This document shows positions 11,520 to 22,475 of a stretch of DNA of 64,000 nt, piece by piece. Both the position numbers and the translations under genes were made by a program. Numbering within the stretch: position 1 is the stretch's first letter; every line of letters begins with the position of its first letter. Origin of the DNA: Armigeres subalbatus (Eukaryota > Arthropoda > Insecta > Diptera > Culicidae); assembly GCF_024139115.2 (NCBI RefSeq), contig NC_085139.1:104633935-104697934 (forward strand), written 5' to 3'. The notes under the pieces were generated by a model. The model searched no databases and was not told the DNA's origin. It worked only from the letters and a program-made list of their open reading frames with translations.

Positions 11520-11742
11520 AGGATACTCCTCACGGAATCCAAGTTTCAAAGTGCTCGCGTTTACGGGGGCACACCAATCGATACGGAGGCGGCGCACAAC
11601 TGTCATTTTTGTTGATTTAGCTTTGCTGCGTCGCAACATGCGTGAAATAATAAAAATGACAGTTGTGCGTTGCTTCCGTATCGAGTGGTGTGGCCCCGAA
11701 AACACGAGCACTTTGAAACTTGGATTCCGTAGGGAGTGACCT
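11520..11742. mobile_element. Hairpin MITE with long arms
   Basis: Arms of roughly 95 bp pair almost end to end: CACGGAATCCAAGTTTCAAA on the left, TTTGAAACTTGGATTCCGTA on the right, closing around ACAACTGTCATTTTT/AAAAATGACAGTTGT with a loop of about 30 bases. TA lies on each side (11518-11519, 11743-11744). The short open frames on both strands are a by-product of the palindrome. Confidence 0.85.
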
Positions 11743-11744
11743 TA

Positions 11745-12800
11745 AAGACCCTCTAGATATTCGTGTAAGCCTAGAAGTCTTACTCCATAAATTTCTAGGA
11801 TGACCATTAGCATATGCCATGAACGCATTTTATTCATGGACCCCAAAAGCTGATATATCTCTAGTGTAGATCCTAATGCCTTACTTCAGGGTTTTCTTGG
11901 AAAACCATGAACATTTGAAATGAGTGCATCCTATTCTACGTACCATATAAGGCATGTATAACTATTCAAATACTCCGAAAGAACTCTGGTTACGCGTGAA
12001 GTTCTTGAGGATTGTTCAAGTGTTCTCTTGGATACCCATGAACATATGCAATGAAAGCGGTATATTATATGTACCACAAAGCGCATATGCCACTTTTGAA
12101 ACAAGCCAAAATATCTCTGGGTACCCATGCAGATTAAAAGGCCTATTCCAGGGTTTTCTTGGATGACCATGAACCTATGCAATGGACGCAATCTATTCTA
12201 CGTACCACAAAGGGCATGTAACACTTTTGAAAAAATCTGAAAGATCTATGGTTACGCGTGTAAACCTGAAGGCCTTTTCCAGGGTTTTCTTGGATGACCA
12301 TGAACATATGCAATGAAGGCGCCAGAGGACTTATCCGAGAGATTTCTTCGATAGCGCAGAACATATGTAGTGATCACATTTGATTTCAAGATGCGCAAAG
12401 AGCATGTACCACTTTTGAGACAAGTCCATAGACCCATGGTTACGAGTGTAGACCTTAAAGCCTTACTGCAGAGATTTCTTGGATGACTCGGAACATATAC
12501 TGTGAACGCATTCTATGCTAAGTACCACAAAGAGCATGTACCGCATTTGAATTCGCATAATAGGCCTTTGGTTACGCGAGTAGATCTTTAGGCTATACTC
12601 CAGAGATTTCTCGGATGACTAAGAGCTCAATTCAGGGATTTTTGCATTACTCGAAGCATATACTGTGAACACCTTCAATTCTAAGAAGCGCAAAGAGCTT
12701 GTAGCATATTTCAAACTGGTTGAATGGCCTTTGGTTACGCGTGTAGACTCTTAAGCCTTACTTCAAAGATTTCTTGCATAACCATGGGCATAAGCTGTAA
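11745..12800 (+). repeat. About 131-bp tandem repeat array
   Basis: Landmark TGAACATATGC or variants recurs near 11909, 12041, 12171, 12302, 12359 (short unit), 12490 and 12653, mostly 131 bp apart. Units share GGTTTTCTTGGATGACCATG, CACAAAG.GCATG and GGTTACGCGTGTAGA. The array has decayed more than the 143-bp array, and its last unit merges into the fold-back arm. Related units in inverted orientation lie at about 7290-7610. Confidence 0.75.
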
Positions 12801-12940
12801 ACCTTGACAATGGGCAAAAAGTATATGAGTTTCTGTTTCCAAAACTGTCAAAGTTATCCAAATCGGTTGAAAATTGTTGAAGTTATGAGAATATCAATTT
12901 ATGGGAACACGGGTACCCTGTCGGCCATCCACGTGTGTTT
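12740..12940 (-). repeat. Inverted arm of fold-back, right
   Basis: Reverse-complement partner of 7133-7330. The outermost bases after it (to 12961) end in GGCCGCATAAGGG followed by TTAA. Confidence 0.75.
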
Positions 12941-12965
12941 TTTTCGTTGGCCGCATAAGGGTTAA

Positions 12966-14083
12966 GAACAGTGACATTGAAATGGTGAAATGGCGTTACG
13001 AAAATAGTCGTATAATTGATACTATACAAAATGTACACTCATTGAAAAAGTAATATTTCGTATTCTATTAGTACTCGTCAAGAGTTTTCCTTTCATGTAT
13101 TAAGATCCAAAATCGAAAATATGGTGTTGCGTTATGCGAATCCAATGTGCTTCTGGATGAAAAGCTTTCGGTTCATTGATGCAGTTTCACAAGCTATTGA
13201 GGAAGACATTGAGAAAATGTTTCTTCAAAGTAAATTAAGGCTTGTACACGAATAGCGTAACAAAACTGGGGGTGTAACGGGGTGTTTCATTTGGTAACTG
13301 TCCATACTACAAACAGTGGGTTCCCATACCAAAATGTTACGAAGTGGTGGAAATTACAAATGTTTGGTGTTGCGTAGTACTCATTGGGGTCGTCCATTAA
13401 TGAGTCACGTGAAACTTGAGTTATTTTTTTATTCGAATGGATTGTGAGGCTTTTTCAAACCCATCGCTCAGCGCTTTTCTTGCTTTTCAAAATGCGAAAA
13501 AGTGCAATTCAGCGATGGTGTCGCGTTACGAAATGCAGCGCAATATATTTATCATATTCAAAGCGAAAAATCTCAAAATGAAATTTAGTGAGGATAATTT
13601 TACACCTGTTTAATCATATGTCCCCGAAGCTAATTTTCGAATGCAGACCTAATTTCTCGCTGAAAGTCGGCTCCGCATGGTGTCGCGTTACGCTGGAATG
13701 TGTCATATGTGTCATGAAATCCAATATCCAAGGTGCTCCAAAATAATCTTGAGTCAAGATGCACAATGACAATGACGTTTTGGTGAACCCAAAAGATCTG
13801 TAGTAGCTTGGGGGTCGTACACATATTACATGTGCGATTACTCTGCATGGTCTTTAACCGAAAAGGGAACCATCACATGTTTTTTTCTGTTATTGTTCTA
13901 AAGCTTATATAATTTATTATATATAATATATAATTTTCATGTGCCATTTATGCCAAATTAAAAAAAGGGGAAACAGCCAAGAAGCTGGCCATCAGAGAAA
14001 TATATAAAAGAAATAAAATAATATTTTAGGAGATGAATCACGCCTCTTATGAGTAGAATAAAGTAGAAAAAGAGATATTTTCC
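12966..14083. other. Unassigned repeat-like region
   Basis: No gene. A string of type GGTGT(T/C)GCGTTA(C/T)G or a variant recurs at about 13122, 13365, 13515 and 13678. About 13735-13830 resembles 37322-37470 (TCTTGAGTCAAGATGCACAATG). Near 13905-13935 is an AT-rich palindromic stretch. Probably an old, unnamed transposable element. Confidence 0.4.
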
Positions 14084-14087
14084 TTAA

Positions 14088-14885
14088 CCTTTTGTCTGTG
14101 CTCTGGGGTCAATATGACCCCAGGCCACTTTGAATGATTGCCATTTTTTTAGTTTTCAACCGATTCTCCTAATTTTTGGTAGTTTGGTAAAACTCGCCGA
14201 GATCTGTCTCCTAGGTGCAAATTTGCTTGAAAAATCTTGAAAATATGCGCTACAGTGTACTTTTTTCAAAAAACTTACGTTGTCTGTGCTCTGGGGTCAA
14301 ATTGACCCCAAATTGAAATTGATATGACTTTTTTAATGTTTGGCCAATTTTGGATTTTTGGGGCTGTTTCGAAAGAAAATTTAATCATCTTTCAGGTCGT
14401 TACCGAACTTTGTTAAAGACGTAATTTTTACAAATTTCAAATTTGTGCGATAAGAATATTTACAGTGAGGAAAATTCCATTTTTCGGAATTACTTAAGTA
14501 GTCTAAAATAATGAATTCAAATATACCACCACCTGGCGGCCAAGTTCTAAATTTATCAACGCCTCATGCCAAAGCACACACCTTCCTGCATAACCTTCTT
14601 AAAAAAGGTGCAGTTCAAAATGGGTAGGATTTTCGGATATAAGTAAAATAATCATAAAACATCACTGTTTTTGTACCCTTGTTAACTAAAACCCCTCCCC
14701 GCGATGTACCTGCCTACCAATGGTCAATCTTTGGATACGACCTGAAAGATGATTAAATTATCTTTCGAAACAGCCCCAAAAATCCAAAATCGGCCAAACA
14801 ATAAAAAAGTTATAATAATTTCAATTTGGGGTCAATTCGACCCCAGAGCACAGACAACGTAAGTTTTTTTAGCACAAACAGAAGG
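14088..14885. mobile_element. piggyBac-type MITE (TTAA)
   Basis: Flanked by TTAA on both sides (14084-14087 and 14886-14889). Ends read CCTTTTGTCTGTGCT and AGCACAAACAGAAGG. The motif GTCTGTGCTCTGGGGTCA, followed by TGACCCC or a variant, occurs twice near the left end and inverted near the right end, giving nested inverted repeats. The inner flanks (CCAAAAATCCAAAAT and the related string near 14345) are also inverted copies. At 798 bp with no open frame it is non-autonomous. Confidence 0.8.
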
Positions 14886-15468
14886 TTAAGGATGATACAT
14901 TGAATTACGGGAAAGGTACATGACTTACAAGAAACCCGGGTAGAAGAGAATAACAAATGAATAGCAAAACTTGTTATTAAAAAGAGAATAACTGAATAGC
15001 ACAATATGATATTAGTTTGTTTGATATAAGTGCTAAAATAGCAAAATTAATAACTAATTTTGTATGTGAAAATAACTAAATAATATCATATTTTACTATT
15101 GCAATAACAAACTAATAACAAAATTCCTGTAAAATGCGAACAACTTATTTTGTTGTTATTTAGTAATTAAGAACATAATAAAAACAAATTTAGTTGTTAA
15201 CTGGACAATCAAAAAAAGAACAAATTTAGTTATTCGATAATTGCTTCTTGAGTTATTCGTTTTGAATAACTGAAAAATAATAAAACAAGTTATTAACAGT
15301 ATTTTTTGGAAAATCTCATTTATTCTTCCTATATGAATATTAAAAAACAGTTGACTTTACATCTTTTTGAAATGTAACAAATTACGTTAGTGACAACAAA
15401 GTTAAAAAAAAGTTTGAATCCATTAAAAATGCCACAAATAGAGCAAAACGATCACATATCTCAAGATT

Positions 15469-17014
15469 TCACTTTTGCTTGTTCCGCAATGATGGATTAT
15501 TTGCAATTACAGTAGCGACAAGCCTGTTTATCATTTTGGCCTTCGCAAAAGCAACGCCGACTGTGTCCTGAAGCAAACGACGCCGCTCGTAAAGACGATC
15601 TAAAAATATAAAGAGATATAGGAATCAATAAAATATTCCTAGTACAGCAATGCATTTCAGGACGTACCTCTAATGTATTTAAGCTTATCCGGATCTAGCT
15701 GAGCGGTTGGTTGATTTTTGCATTCAGGATCCGATGCTTCCTTGGAGCGTCCTTTAGGGTTGTTTGAAGCTCTGCCAGTCGCTGTTGCATTGCCAATTCC
15801 TTCCGGAAATAAATGAAATAGCAACTCCTTGGTAAACAGATAGTCACTGTCATCCGAATTTTGGGAAACACTCAAACAACCACTCTGAAGTTGGATAACC
15901 CGGATATTCGTTGAACGTTCCTTCCGGTCCTTTTTGCATCAAAGACTCTTGAAGCAGCATATTTAGTGAACGGAGTTTCGCAATCTCTTCCTGAAGCAAT
16001 CGAATAAGGCTCGATTTTTCTTTAACTTCCTCCTGCAGCTTTCTAATTACTTCATCGGAATTCTCGTTGAACTGTTCGTCACACAACCCTACGGCTTCCT
16101 CACTGCTTATAGAATTGTCATTACTATGGACAGTAGTGCTGGCTGGTCTAACAGGATGCGATGCCTGGGGTCCAACTGCGATCGGCCTACTTCCAGAAGC
16201 AATGGTTTCAGGAACGTAGATTGAAATTTCAGATGCCGTCGCAGTGGGCAGAGTTAATGGAGAAACCGAAATGTAGTCTTGAGGCTTTGACACATGGAAC
16301 GCAGCAGTTGACGAGATTGGATCGGATAGCCCAACTTTTTTAGGAATTGGTTTACCAGCTTGCTTGGTCATTGATGATCCGTTACTATTGCCGAATTGAC
16401 GTTTTGTATTTTCCTCTTGGAGCAAACGAATTTCTCTTGTCTTTTTATCGATTTCCTCCTGCAGCTTCTTAATGACGAGGAGATCAGAATTCTCGTTCGA
16501 CTGATCCTCACAAAATCCTTGGAACACGACTTCCATACCGGATGAAGTTTCATCATTGTTTGATTCCAAAGGATGCGATGATGCGGATCCAACGGAACCA
16601 ACTACGATTGATTTGCTGCCAGAAGCGATGATTTGAGGATCATGAACGGAAATTTCAGAAGTTCAGAAGAAGAAGTTCAGAAGCAGCTGGTGCAGCATGT
16701 TTCAATGGAAAATCGGAAATGTGGACTTGAAGCATTGGTACATGAAATGCAGAAGTTGAAGCAATTTGCTCTGGATTGTTTGGTAGCAGTAGTTTTTTAG
16801 GATCAGTTTTACCGATTCGCTTCACCGCCGGTGTTCTGTTGGTATTGTAACAGGGGCGCTTCTTTTCTGGTTAGTGCGACTGATGCTCTTTCACCTACAA
16901 TATGATTGAGGTTAGAATCTTTAAACATAATGAGTTTCAATTAAAATCTTACAATTTTTCAAGATCTTGCATGGCATCAATCCTCTGGGATTTAGTTTTG
17001 CGTGGGCGGCCCAT
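15469..17014 (-). pseudogene. Accessory AT-hook/coiled-coil/BEN-like gene of the transposon
   Basis: Minus-strand gene read from 17014 down. First exon 17014-16953 starts MGRPRKTKSQRIDAM, with an AT-hook-like GRPRK, and ends at a GTAAGA donor. The main exon (about 16850-15669) holds two tandem copies of a unit of about 110 residues: a (T/I)PKK..(P/D) segment, ISVHDPQIIASGS or ISIYVPETIASGS, then a leucine-zipper heptad run (VIKKLQEEIDKKTREI; VIRKLQEEVKEKSSLI). The last intron is 15668-15600 (GTACGT...TTTTTAG). The final exon, 15599-15469, gives DRLYERRRLLQDTVGVAF and ends NNPSLRNKQK before TGA. The tail (LDPDKLKYIR...) looks like the end of a BEN domain; that is tentative. A roughly 22-bp repeat expansion near 16665 and a frame change near 15890 break the frame. 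A likely role is DNA binding at the sub-terminal repeats. Confidence 0.55.
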
Positions 17015-18013
17015 ATTCACTAAAGAATGCAACGGAATTTTAAGGAAAAATGCAGATATGCGGAAGAACAAACCACACTCCACGATTACACTAGCACGAT
17101 TAGCTTAGGAAAAATGTGAAAATAGTATATGGATGAAATGTTGTACTGTGTCTCATAATGTGAAAACATAAATGTATATATTTATACATATGAGTTGATT
17201 TACAGCTTAATTTGAATAATCATTAGTTGACCAAGGGTTCACTTTTTTGCGAATCGGTTTTGTTTGGGTTTGACGTTTGCTCACTATTGCCATCTATTTC
17301 GTGATTTTCGAGTTGGTGAAAACCACAGATATCGTTATTATCAGTGCAAGAATAAATTTGACGAGATTTTTTTTGATTTGTTAAAAAGACTGGAAGCCCA
17401 TAGTGTATACCAATCGTCTTAAGTATGAATTGAGGTTATGTGCGTATGTGTCAGTGTCTATGACTATTATATTTTTATATTTGCTTATAATTTTAAAAAG
17501 AATAATTAGAGAGGTAAAAATATGGGTTCTTTGGGAAAGTTGACCTTAAATAAATTGAAGAATCGATGGAGCGAATGAAAATGTTTGACGGGAAAGGTCA
17601 ATTATTGTCGAAACGTCTATTGTCCGAAATGCATAAATTATTTTTGCGTATATAGGTCCCAACAACTTAACATTGAGAAACTATGAGGTTTGTGCATAAT
17701 TATCGTTGGCTGCTGTATGCCGGCAAACAAGAAAATATCCTAAATGGAAATTAGTTTTGAAAAAACTTTAGTTTTAAAAATATATTTAAAAAAGTTTAAA
17801 TGCTTAGTCAATAAAGCAATAAATTTTATTATTTGACATTATTAAAATACATTTGAAAACACAATGTGATGTGCTATATAGTAAACAAAAGCATACGTGT
17901 TCATATTCAAATCTAATTATTTTCGCATGTACTACTAGAAATAGTGAGTTCTGATTGAAGAGTCAAAAAAAACTAGAAGGGAAATAAATACTATCTTCAT
18001 ATTTATTATTTAA

Positions 18014-18954
18014 GGCCGATACAAATATTTAAAATCCATTTTGTCTCCCCCCCCCTCGGAATTTTTTTGCCAAAAAATAATATTTTCAGGGGGCAACAAA
18101 ATAAAATTCGGATAATTTTGAGGATTTTTAAAACATTCTTTAACAAATCCGAGGATTTACAATGTTATGAAAACTCATATGTGAATATGTACGTTATGTG
18201 GAAGATATTGATTTGGAAAATGTATTGGAGGTAACCACTTTCCCTTCAATGGGACTCGAACCCATGACCCTACAGTACGCTAGACTGGTGCTTTAACCAA
18301 CTAAGCTACGAAGGACCTCCGTCGGCCTTCGCAACCTAGCGGCTACTGAACGAGCTCGAGATTCCCAATGCGATCGGGTCTGAGCTTGACGACCGACTGG
18401 CAAATAGCTTACACAACCTCACTTGATCAGTACCGTTGCTGATGAAGAATGTGTATAGCCGCCAGACATTCTAAATACTCACACTCCTCTAATGTGGACG
18501 TGTACAATACACATGTGGAAGTATTGGCTTGATAAATGGATTGCGAGTGATTTGACTATGCGTCCAATTTGGGAATCTCGAGCTCGTTCAGTAGCCGCTA
18601 GGTTGCGAAGGCCGACGGAGGTCCTTCGTAGCTTAGTTGGTTAAAGCACCAGTCTAGCGTACTGTAGGGTCATGGGTTCGAGTCCCATCGAAGGGAAAGT
18701 GGTTACCTCCAATACATTTTCCAAATCAATATCTTCCACATAACGTACATATTCACATATGAGTTTTCATAACATTGTAAATTAACGTCCAAGTCGGGTG
18801 GTTTAATCCCCGGAAATAGGCAATTACCTTTGATTGAACCAAATCCGAGGAGTTTTTTGATTTTTTTCATTTTAATATTTATTTCTTATTATCCCCCCCC
18901 TTGACCTTTCAGAGACCAGTAGGACAAAAAGTTAATTAAATATTTGTAACGGCC
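18014..18954. mobile_element. Harbinger-type MITE, split by a SINE
   Basis: Ends GGCCGATACAAATATTTAA and the reverse complement of AATATTTGTAACGGCC pair, and TAA flanks both sides (18011-18013 and 18955-18957). C-tract/G-tract segments near 18050 and 18893 are also partners. Removing the nested SINE and one target copy leaves about 245 bp. It sits between the two genes of the CACTA-like element. Confidence 0.75.
18156..18839. mobile_element. Palindromic tRNA-SINE with two divergent heads
   Basis: Flanked by a 12-bp target duplication CAAATCCGAGGA (18144-18155 and 18840-18851), the size expected of LINE-driven insertion. The arms, about 18157-18377 and 18565-18782, are inverted and almost identical, with a loop of about 190 bp. 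Each arm carries a tRNA-like head, minus strand at about 18317-18243 and plus strand at about 18626-18700. The head folds as a full cloverleaf: acceptor TCCTTCG/CGAAGGG, D arm GCTT/AAGC, anticodon loop CTAGCGT (AGC would be Ala), T arm ATGGG-TTCGAGT-CCCAT. Internal A and B boxes look usable, so Pol III transcription outward from the loop is possible. A non-palindromic tail follows the right arm to 18839. Confidence 0.75.
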
Positions 18955-18986
18955 TAATATTGAATCGAAAAAAAAATCATACCGCT

Positions 18987-21947
18987 ATGAGTGCAAGGCA
19001 AAGACGACAGTTTTATTTAGCAGATGGAATTTATGGTCAGAAATATGTAAAAAAGGTACGTTTAAATTAAACCAACGACTTACAATTTGTTGTATATTAT
19101 TGTTTGTTCATCAATGTTTTTTTAGCCAAAGCTAGTCAAAAATAGTAATGCAGTAAGATCTTTTGCATCAGCGTTCAGTGAGGATCGCTCCGTAAATGAA
19201 GATCATTTCGTGGATGCTAATCGAGAATCAAGTACAGGACCAGTCGAAACAATCACAGGGGATTTATCGAATGAACACGGAAATGATACGAATGTAGATG
19301 ATTTGTCAGAGTATGATTCATTTGAGATTGAATCAGAGTTATCAGAAAATGAGCAATCTAGTGAAGGGTTTGAAGAGGCGGAAAATTTACCCAAGGTGAG
19401 TATCTGTACTTATAACTAATAAACTGCCGATTTATTTGGCGTACCAAAAAAATGAGAAATTCGAACGTTAAATTCGCGTCTAGAATGAATGACTCATTAA
19501 ATTCCTTTAACAATTTATCCAAATCTAAATTCTTAGTGTTTAAGCACAATGCTACACTGCCTGTAACCGCATAGTTGTCCCATCTTTGATGGGTTTCCTA
19601 TTCATATAGGACAATCATGCGATTACAGGTAGGACAATCATACAATTACAGTACAGCCTTGATGAAATCTACGGTTTTGAAGACTTCGATTTGTTTTTCA
19701 AGACTGCTTGGTAACTTGTACAACTTTAATATTAATGAGGATAATATTCGATTATTTAAGAAATTCAATAATTTGATATAGTTTTACTTTTTTTCAGTTC
19801 ATTTCCTCATGCAACAGAAAATTGTTCGCAGCTAAGTCAAACTTAACTGTAGACGATGTGCTGTTTATGGTTATCAACTACTATGTACGGCATAGCTTAA
19901 CGCAAACTGCAGTGGAAGATTTGTTGAAACTGCTCAACATGATCTCTGGAGTGAAATTGCTTCCTGAAACTTTCCAGTCGTTCATTTCGCATTATCAAAC
20001 TAACCCCTACAACTCTCCACGTATAGTCTACTGCAGCAACTGCCAATTCGATTATGGACCTACATCGCCTAAACCTGATTCAGAATGTCCAATTTGCGGA
20101 TCGAAGACCAAGGATTTTTTCATTACAATTCCTATTGAGGATCAAGTTCGGGAGCTTGTAATTGAACATTCAAAAACAATTGAGGAATACGAGCATTACA
20201 TAGAAGAGCATAAAATTGCAGATGTTATGCGAGGGGCAGTTGCTCAACAAATAATTCAGCAAGATACTCGACCGTGCCTAACTTTGAGTGCAAATATCGA
20301 TGGAGCAGCAACTTTACGAAGTACTACTCAGAAACCGCTGTATCCCGTATTTCTTACATTAAATAATCTGCCCCCATATTTGCGGTTTTCAAAGCATAAT
20401 CTGATTCTCGGAGGTGTGTGGCTTGCAAAAGGCGAGCCCAATACAAATTTATTATTCAAATATCTGTGTGTCGAGTTACGGCGGTTGGAACACGGTGGTC
20501 TCACAATTGGCTCTTTCACATATTCCGTTTCATTAATACAAGTTAATGTTGATTCAGTAGCAAGATGCAAGGTGCAGAACATGAAACAATACAATGGATT
20601 GTATGGTTGCACTTATTGTCTGCATCCAGGAGAGATCAAAGCAAATCATTCGCGATGTTATCCTTTCTTGGACGAATGTCCCAAGCGGGAAGACGCACAA
20701 ACCAGACAGTTAATGGACAAGGTATCGGCCACTAGTGTTGAAGAATTTGGAATCATGGGAAAAACTGTGTTTACATTTCTTTCGGATTTCGACGTGATTG
20801 AATGCTTCCCGCCTGATTACATGCACTCTGTTTTGCTCGGTGTAATAAAACAGTTATGGAGTTTATGGACAGAAAGTGAGAATCATAAACAACCCTTCTA
20901 TGTTGGTAACAATTTAGGAGAAATTGAGCAACGCATTTTGAGTTTCAAACCTCCGACAGCTTTTCCTAGGTATCCAAGGCAGCTGAAGGAGCATAAGAAA
21001 TACAAAGCCAATGAATGGGAACCCATCCTTCTCCATTACTTATATCCAGCGTTGATTGATATTTTGCCTCAACAGTACTTGGATCATTGTATGCTGTTAT
21101 CATCATCAATCTACCAACTCCTGGATCCAAAATTGAACGATGCAACTATTTCCTTCTGTGAAGCAAAACTGAACGAGTTTTTGAAACGATTCGAAATGTT
21201 ATACGGGAAAACCAATATGTCATACAATGTTCATTTACTGAGTCATTTGATCGGAGCTGTTCGAAACTTCGGAGCGCTTTATAATTTCTCGTTGTTTCCT
21301 TATGAAGCAGGTACTCACTGGTTTTTAATAGTTTTATTTTAATGATTATAACGATTTTTTTTCTCTTTTATTGATAGGGAATGGAATGCTCCAAGGCTTT
21401 CGAACTGGAAACAAAAAGCCTTTAGTGCAGATTGAACGCAAATACTGACAAATTATGTCATCGTACCAATAAGAATATCAACTCAAGTGTTCAGGAATGG
21501 GTTTACACAATGTGGACAAAGCCACGTAATGTAGCTCAATTTGATGCTAAAATGGTGTACATTCCAGAAAACACATTTACAATTGATGTTGATGTTGTCG
21601 CGAGTTTATTTAGTTCTCATAGTAAAACCCATATCAGGGGCTTGAGTTTATGCACCAGTAGAACATGTCAAGATTTCTTGTACGACGATTCGTGGATCTA
21701 CATGAACGGCGATTTTTATAGGATCATAGAAATTCTTTGTGACGAAAACAATACCACTTATATTGTTGGTCAGCAGCTAGTGTGTGAAAAGTTGTTCGAA
21801 AACATTTATTCTTACGTACTGACCGATATCTTCAAGGTAATGAAAATAAACAACTCAATCGAACAATGCATAAACATGTGCTTGAAACTACCTGGCAGTA
21901 CTCATATTTTTTTATCGAAGTGTAAAGTCCGTACACAAGTGGATTAA
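18987..21947 (+). pseudogene. tnp2-type (CACTA superfamily) transposase gene
   Basis: Four exons with clean GT-AG introns: 18987-19055, 19126-19395, 19798-21310 and 21378 onward. Exon 1 starts MSARQRRQFYLADGIYG. Exon 2 is acidic (DDLSEYDSFEIESELSE). Exon 3 (504 codons) holds a zinc ribbon (CSNC...CPIC), LSANIDGAA (first catalytic Asp), a KYNGLYGC-like motif reading MKQYNGLYGCTYC, FPPDYMHSVLLGVIKQLW (second Asp and His, the hallmark of tnp2 transposases) and NVHLLSHLIGAVR with FPYEA. Exon 4 stops after IERKY near 21447; a shifted frame then continues the protein from 21432 to 21947. One base appears to be lost there, so the copy is a near-intact pseudogene of about 800 residues. It would excise and insert its own element, acting with the accessory protein. 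Confidence 0.75.
19560..19630. repeat. Short inverted repeat in transposase intron 2
   Basis: CTGTAACCGCATAGTTGTCC and GGACAATCATGCGATTACAG are imperfect inverted partners around a loop of about 28 bases, followed by a further direct part-copy (GGACAATCATACAATTACAG). It looks like a tiny MITE or a remnant. Confidence 0.6.
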
Positions 21948-22475
21948 TCATTTGTTATAGGTTTATAAGCAGAGCAAGGTAAAATATTGTATGCATATAA
22001 AATCGAAAACATAATTGTTGAAAACTATGAAATAAAGAAAATCTGTAAGTATAAAAGTTTGTATGTGTTGAGTCTTTTCTGCCTGCAATGACTAGTTCTT
22101 TATCTATTATCTTATTATCTATTAATAAAAAATCATCGCAAGCCACGAACCATATTATGGTAAAAATCATGATCAAATCATGAAAATCAAAATCAATTAA
22201 GTTTTATTATAAACTGTCGGCAATCCGAATAAGTAACGAATGTCAAATTTTGTTATGATAGCAAAACTTGTTATGATTGTAAAATATGCTATTGAACTGT
22301 TATTCTGATGTTTTTTGCAATTACAAAGAAATAACAAGTTTTGTTATCATAACTAAATTAGATGTTAAGATGATATTTGAAGCTATTTGCAAATTACACA
22401 AAAATAACAAAATAAGATATCATAACAAAATCAGTTATTATTATGTTCTTAGTTTGTCATTCACCTCTACCCGGG

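Larger units (their letters stand above)
6550..12961. mobile_element. Large fold-back element with satellite arms
   Basis: The left end reads CCCTTATGCGGCC and the right end reads GGCCGCATAAGGG, a perfect 13-bp inverted pair. The right end is followed by TTAA (12962-12965); the left flank is GGAA, which may be a mutated TTAA. Further in, 7133-7330 and 12740-12940 are near-perfect inverted copies, both containing the GGCCGACAGGGTACCCG string. Inside the arms lie tandem minisatellites; the middle holds MITEs, SINE fragments and a LINE fragment. No transposase gene is visible, so it would be non-autonomous. The TTAA and CCC start suggest a piggyBac-type origin, but the architecture is of Foldback/Galileo style. 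The outer left boundary is uncertain because the sub-terminal sequences at 6560-7100 do not match the right end. Confidence 0.5.
14935..22475. mobile_element. CACTA-like DNA transposon with two genes
   Basis: The left end CCCGGGTAGAAGAGAATAAC and the right end (reverse complement CCCGGGTAGAGGTGAATGAC) are imperfect inverted repeats of about 23 bp. Sub-terminal regions (about 14950-15300 and 22210-22460) are packed with ATAACAAA/TTTGTTAT-type repeats, as in CACTA elements. Inside are a plus-strand, intron-bearing tnp2-type transposase (18987-21947) and a minus-strand accessory gene (15469-17014), arranged divergently. A MITE and a SINE are nested between the two genes (18014-18954). The target duplication is unclear (AA on both sides at most). 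Both genes carry a frame break, so this copy is probably dead. Confidence 0.75.

Noticed and set aside
11517..11820. Three 62-67 codon frames
   Set aside because: They are created by the hairpin MITE, which reads similarly on both strands.
18243..18700. Two tRNA genes
   Set aside because: The cloverleaf is good, but they sit in a palindromic repeat with a target duplication and occur again in worn copies, so they are SINE heads.
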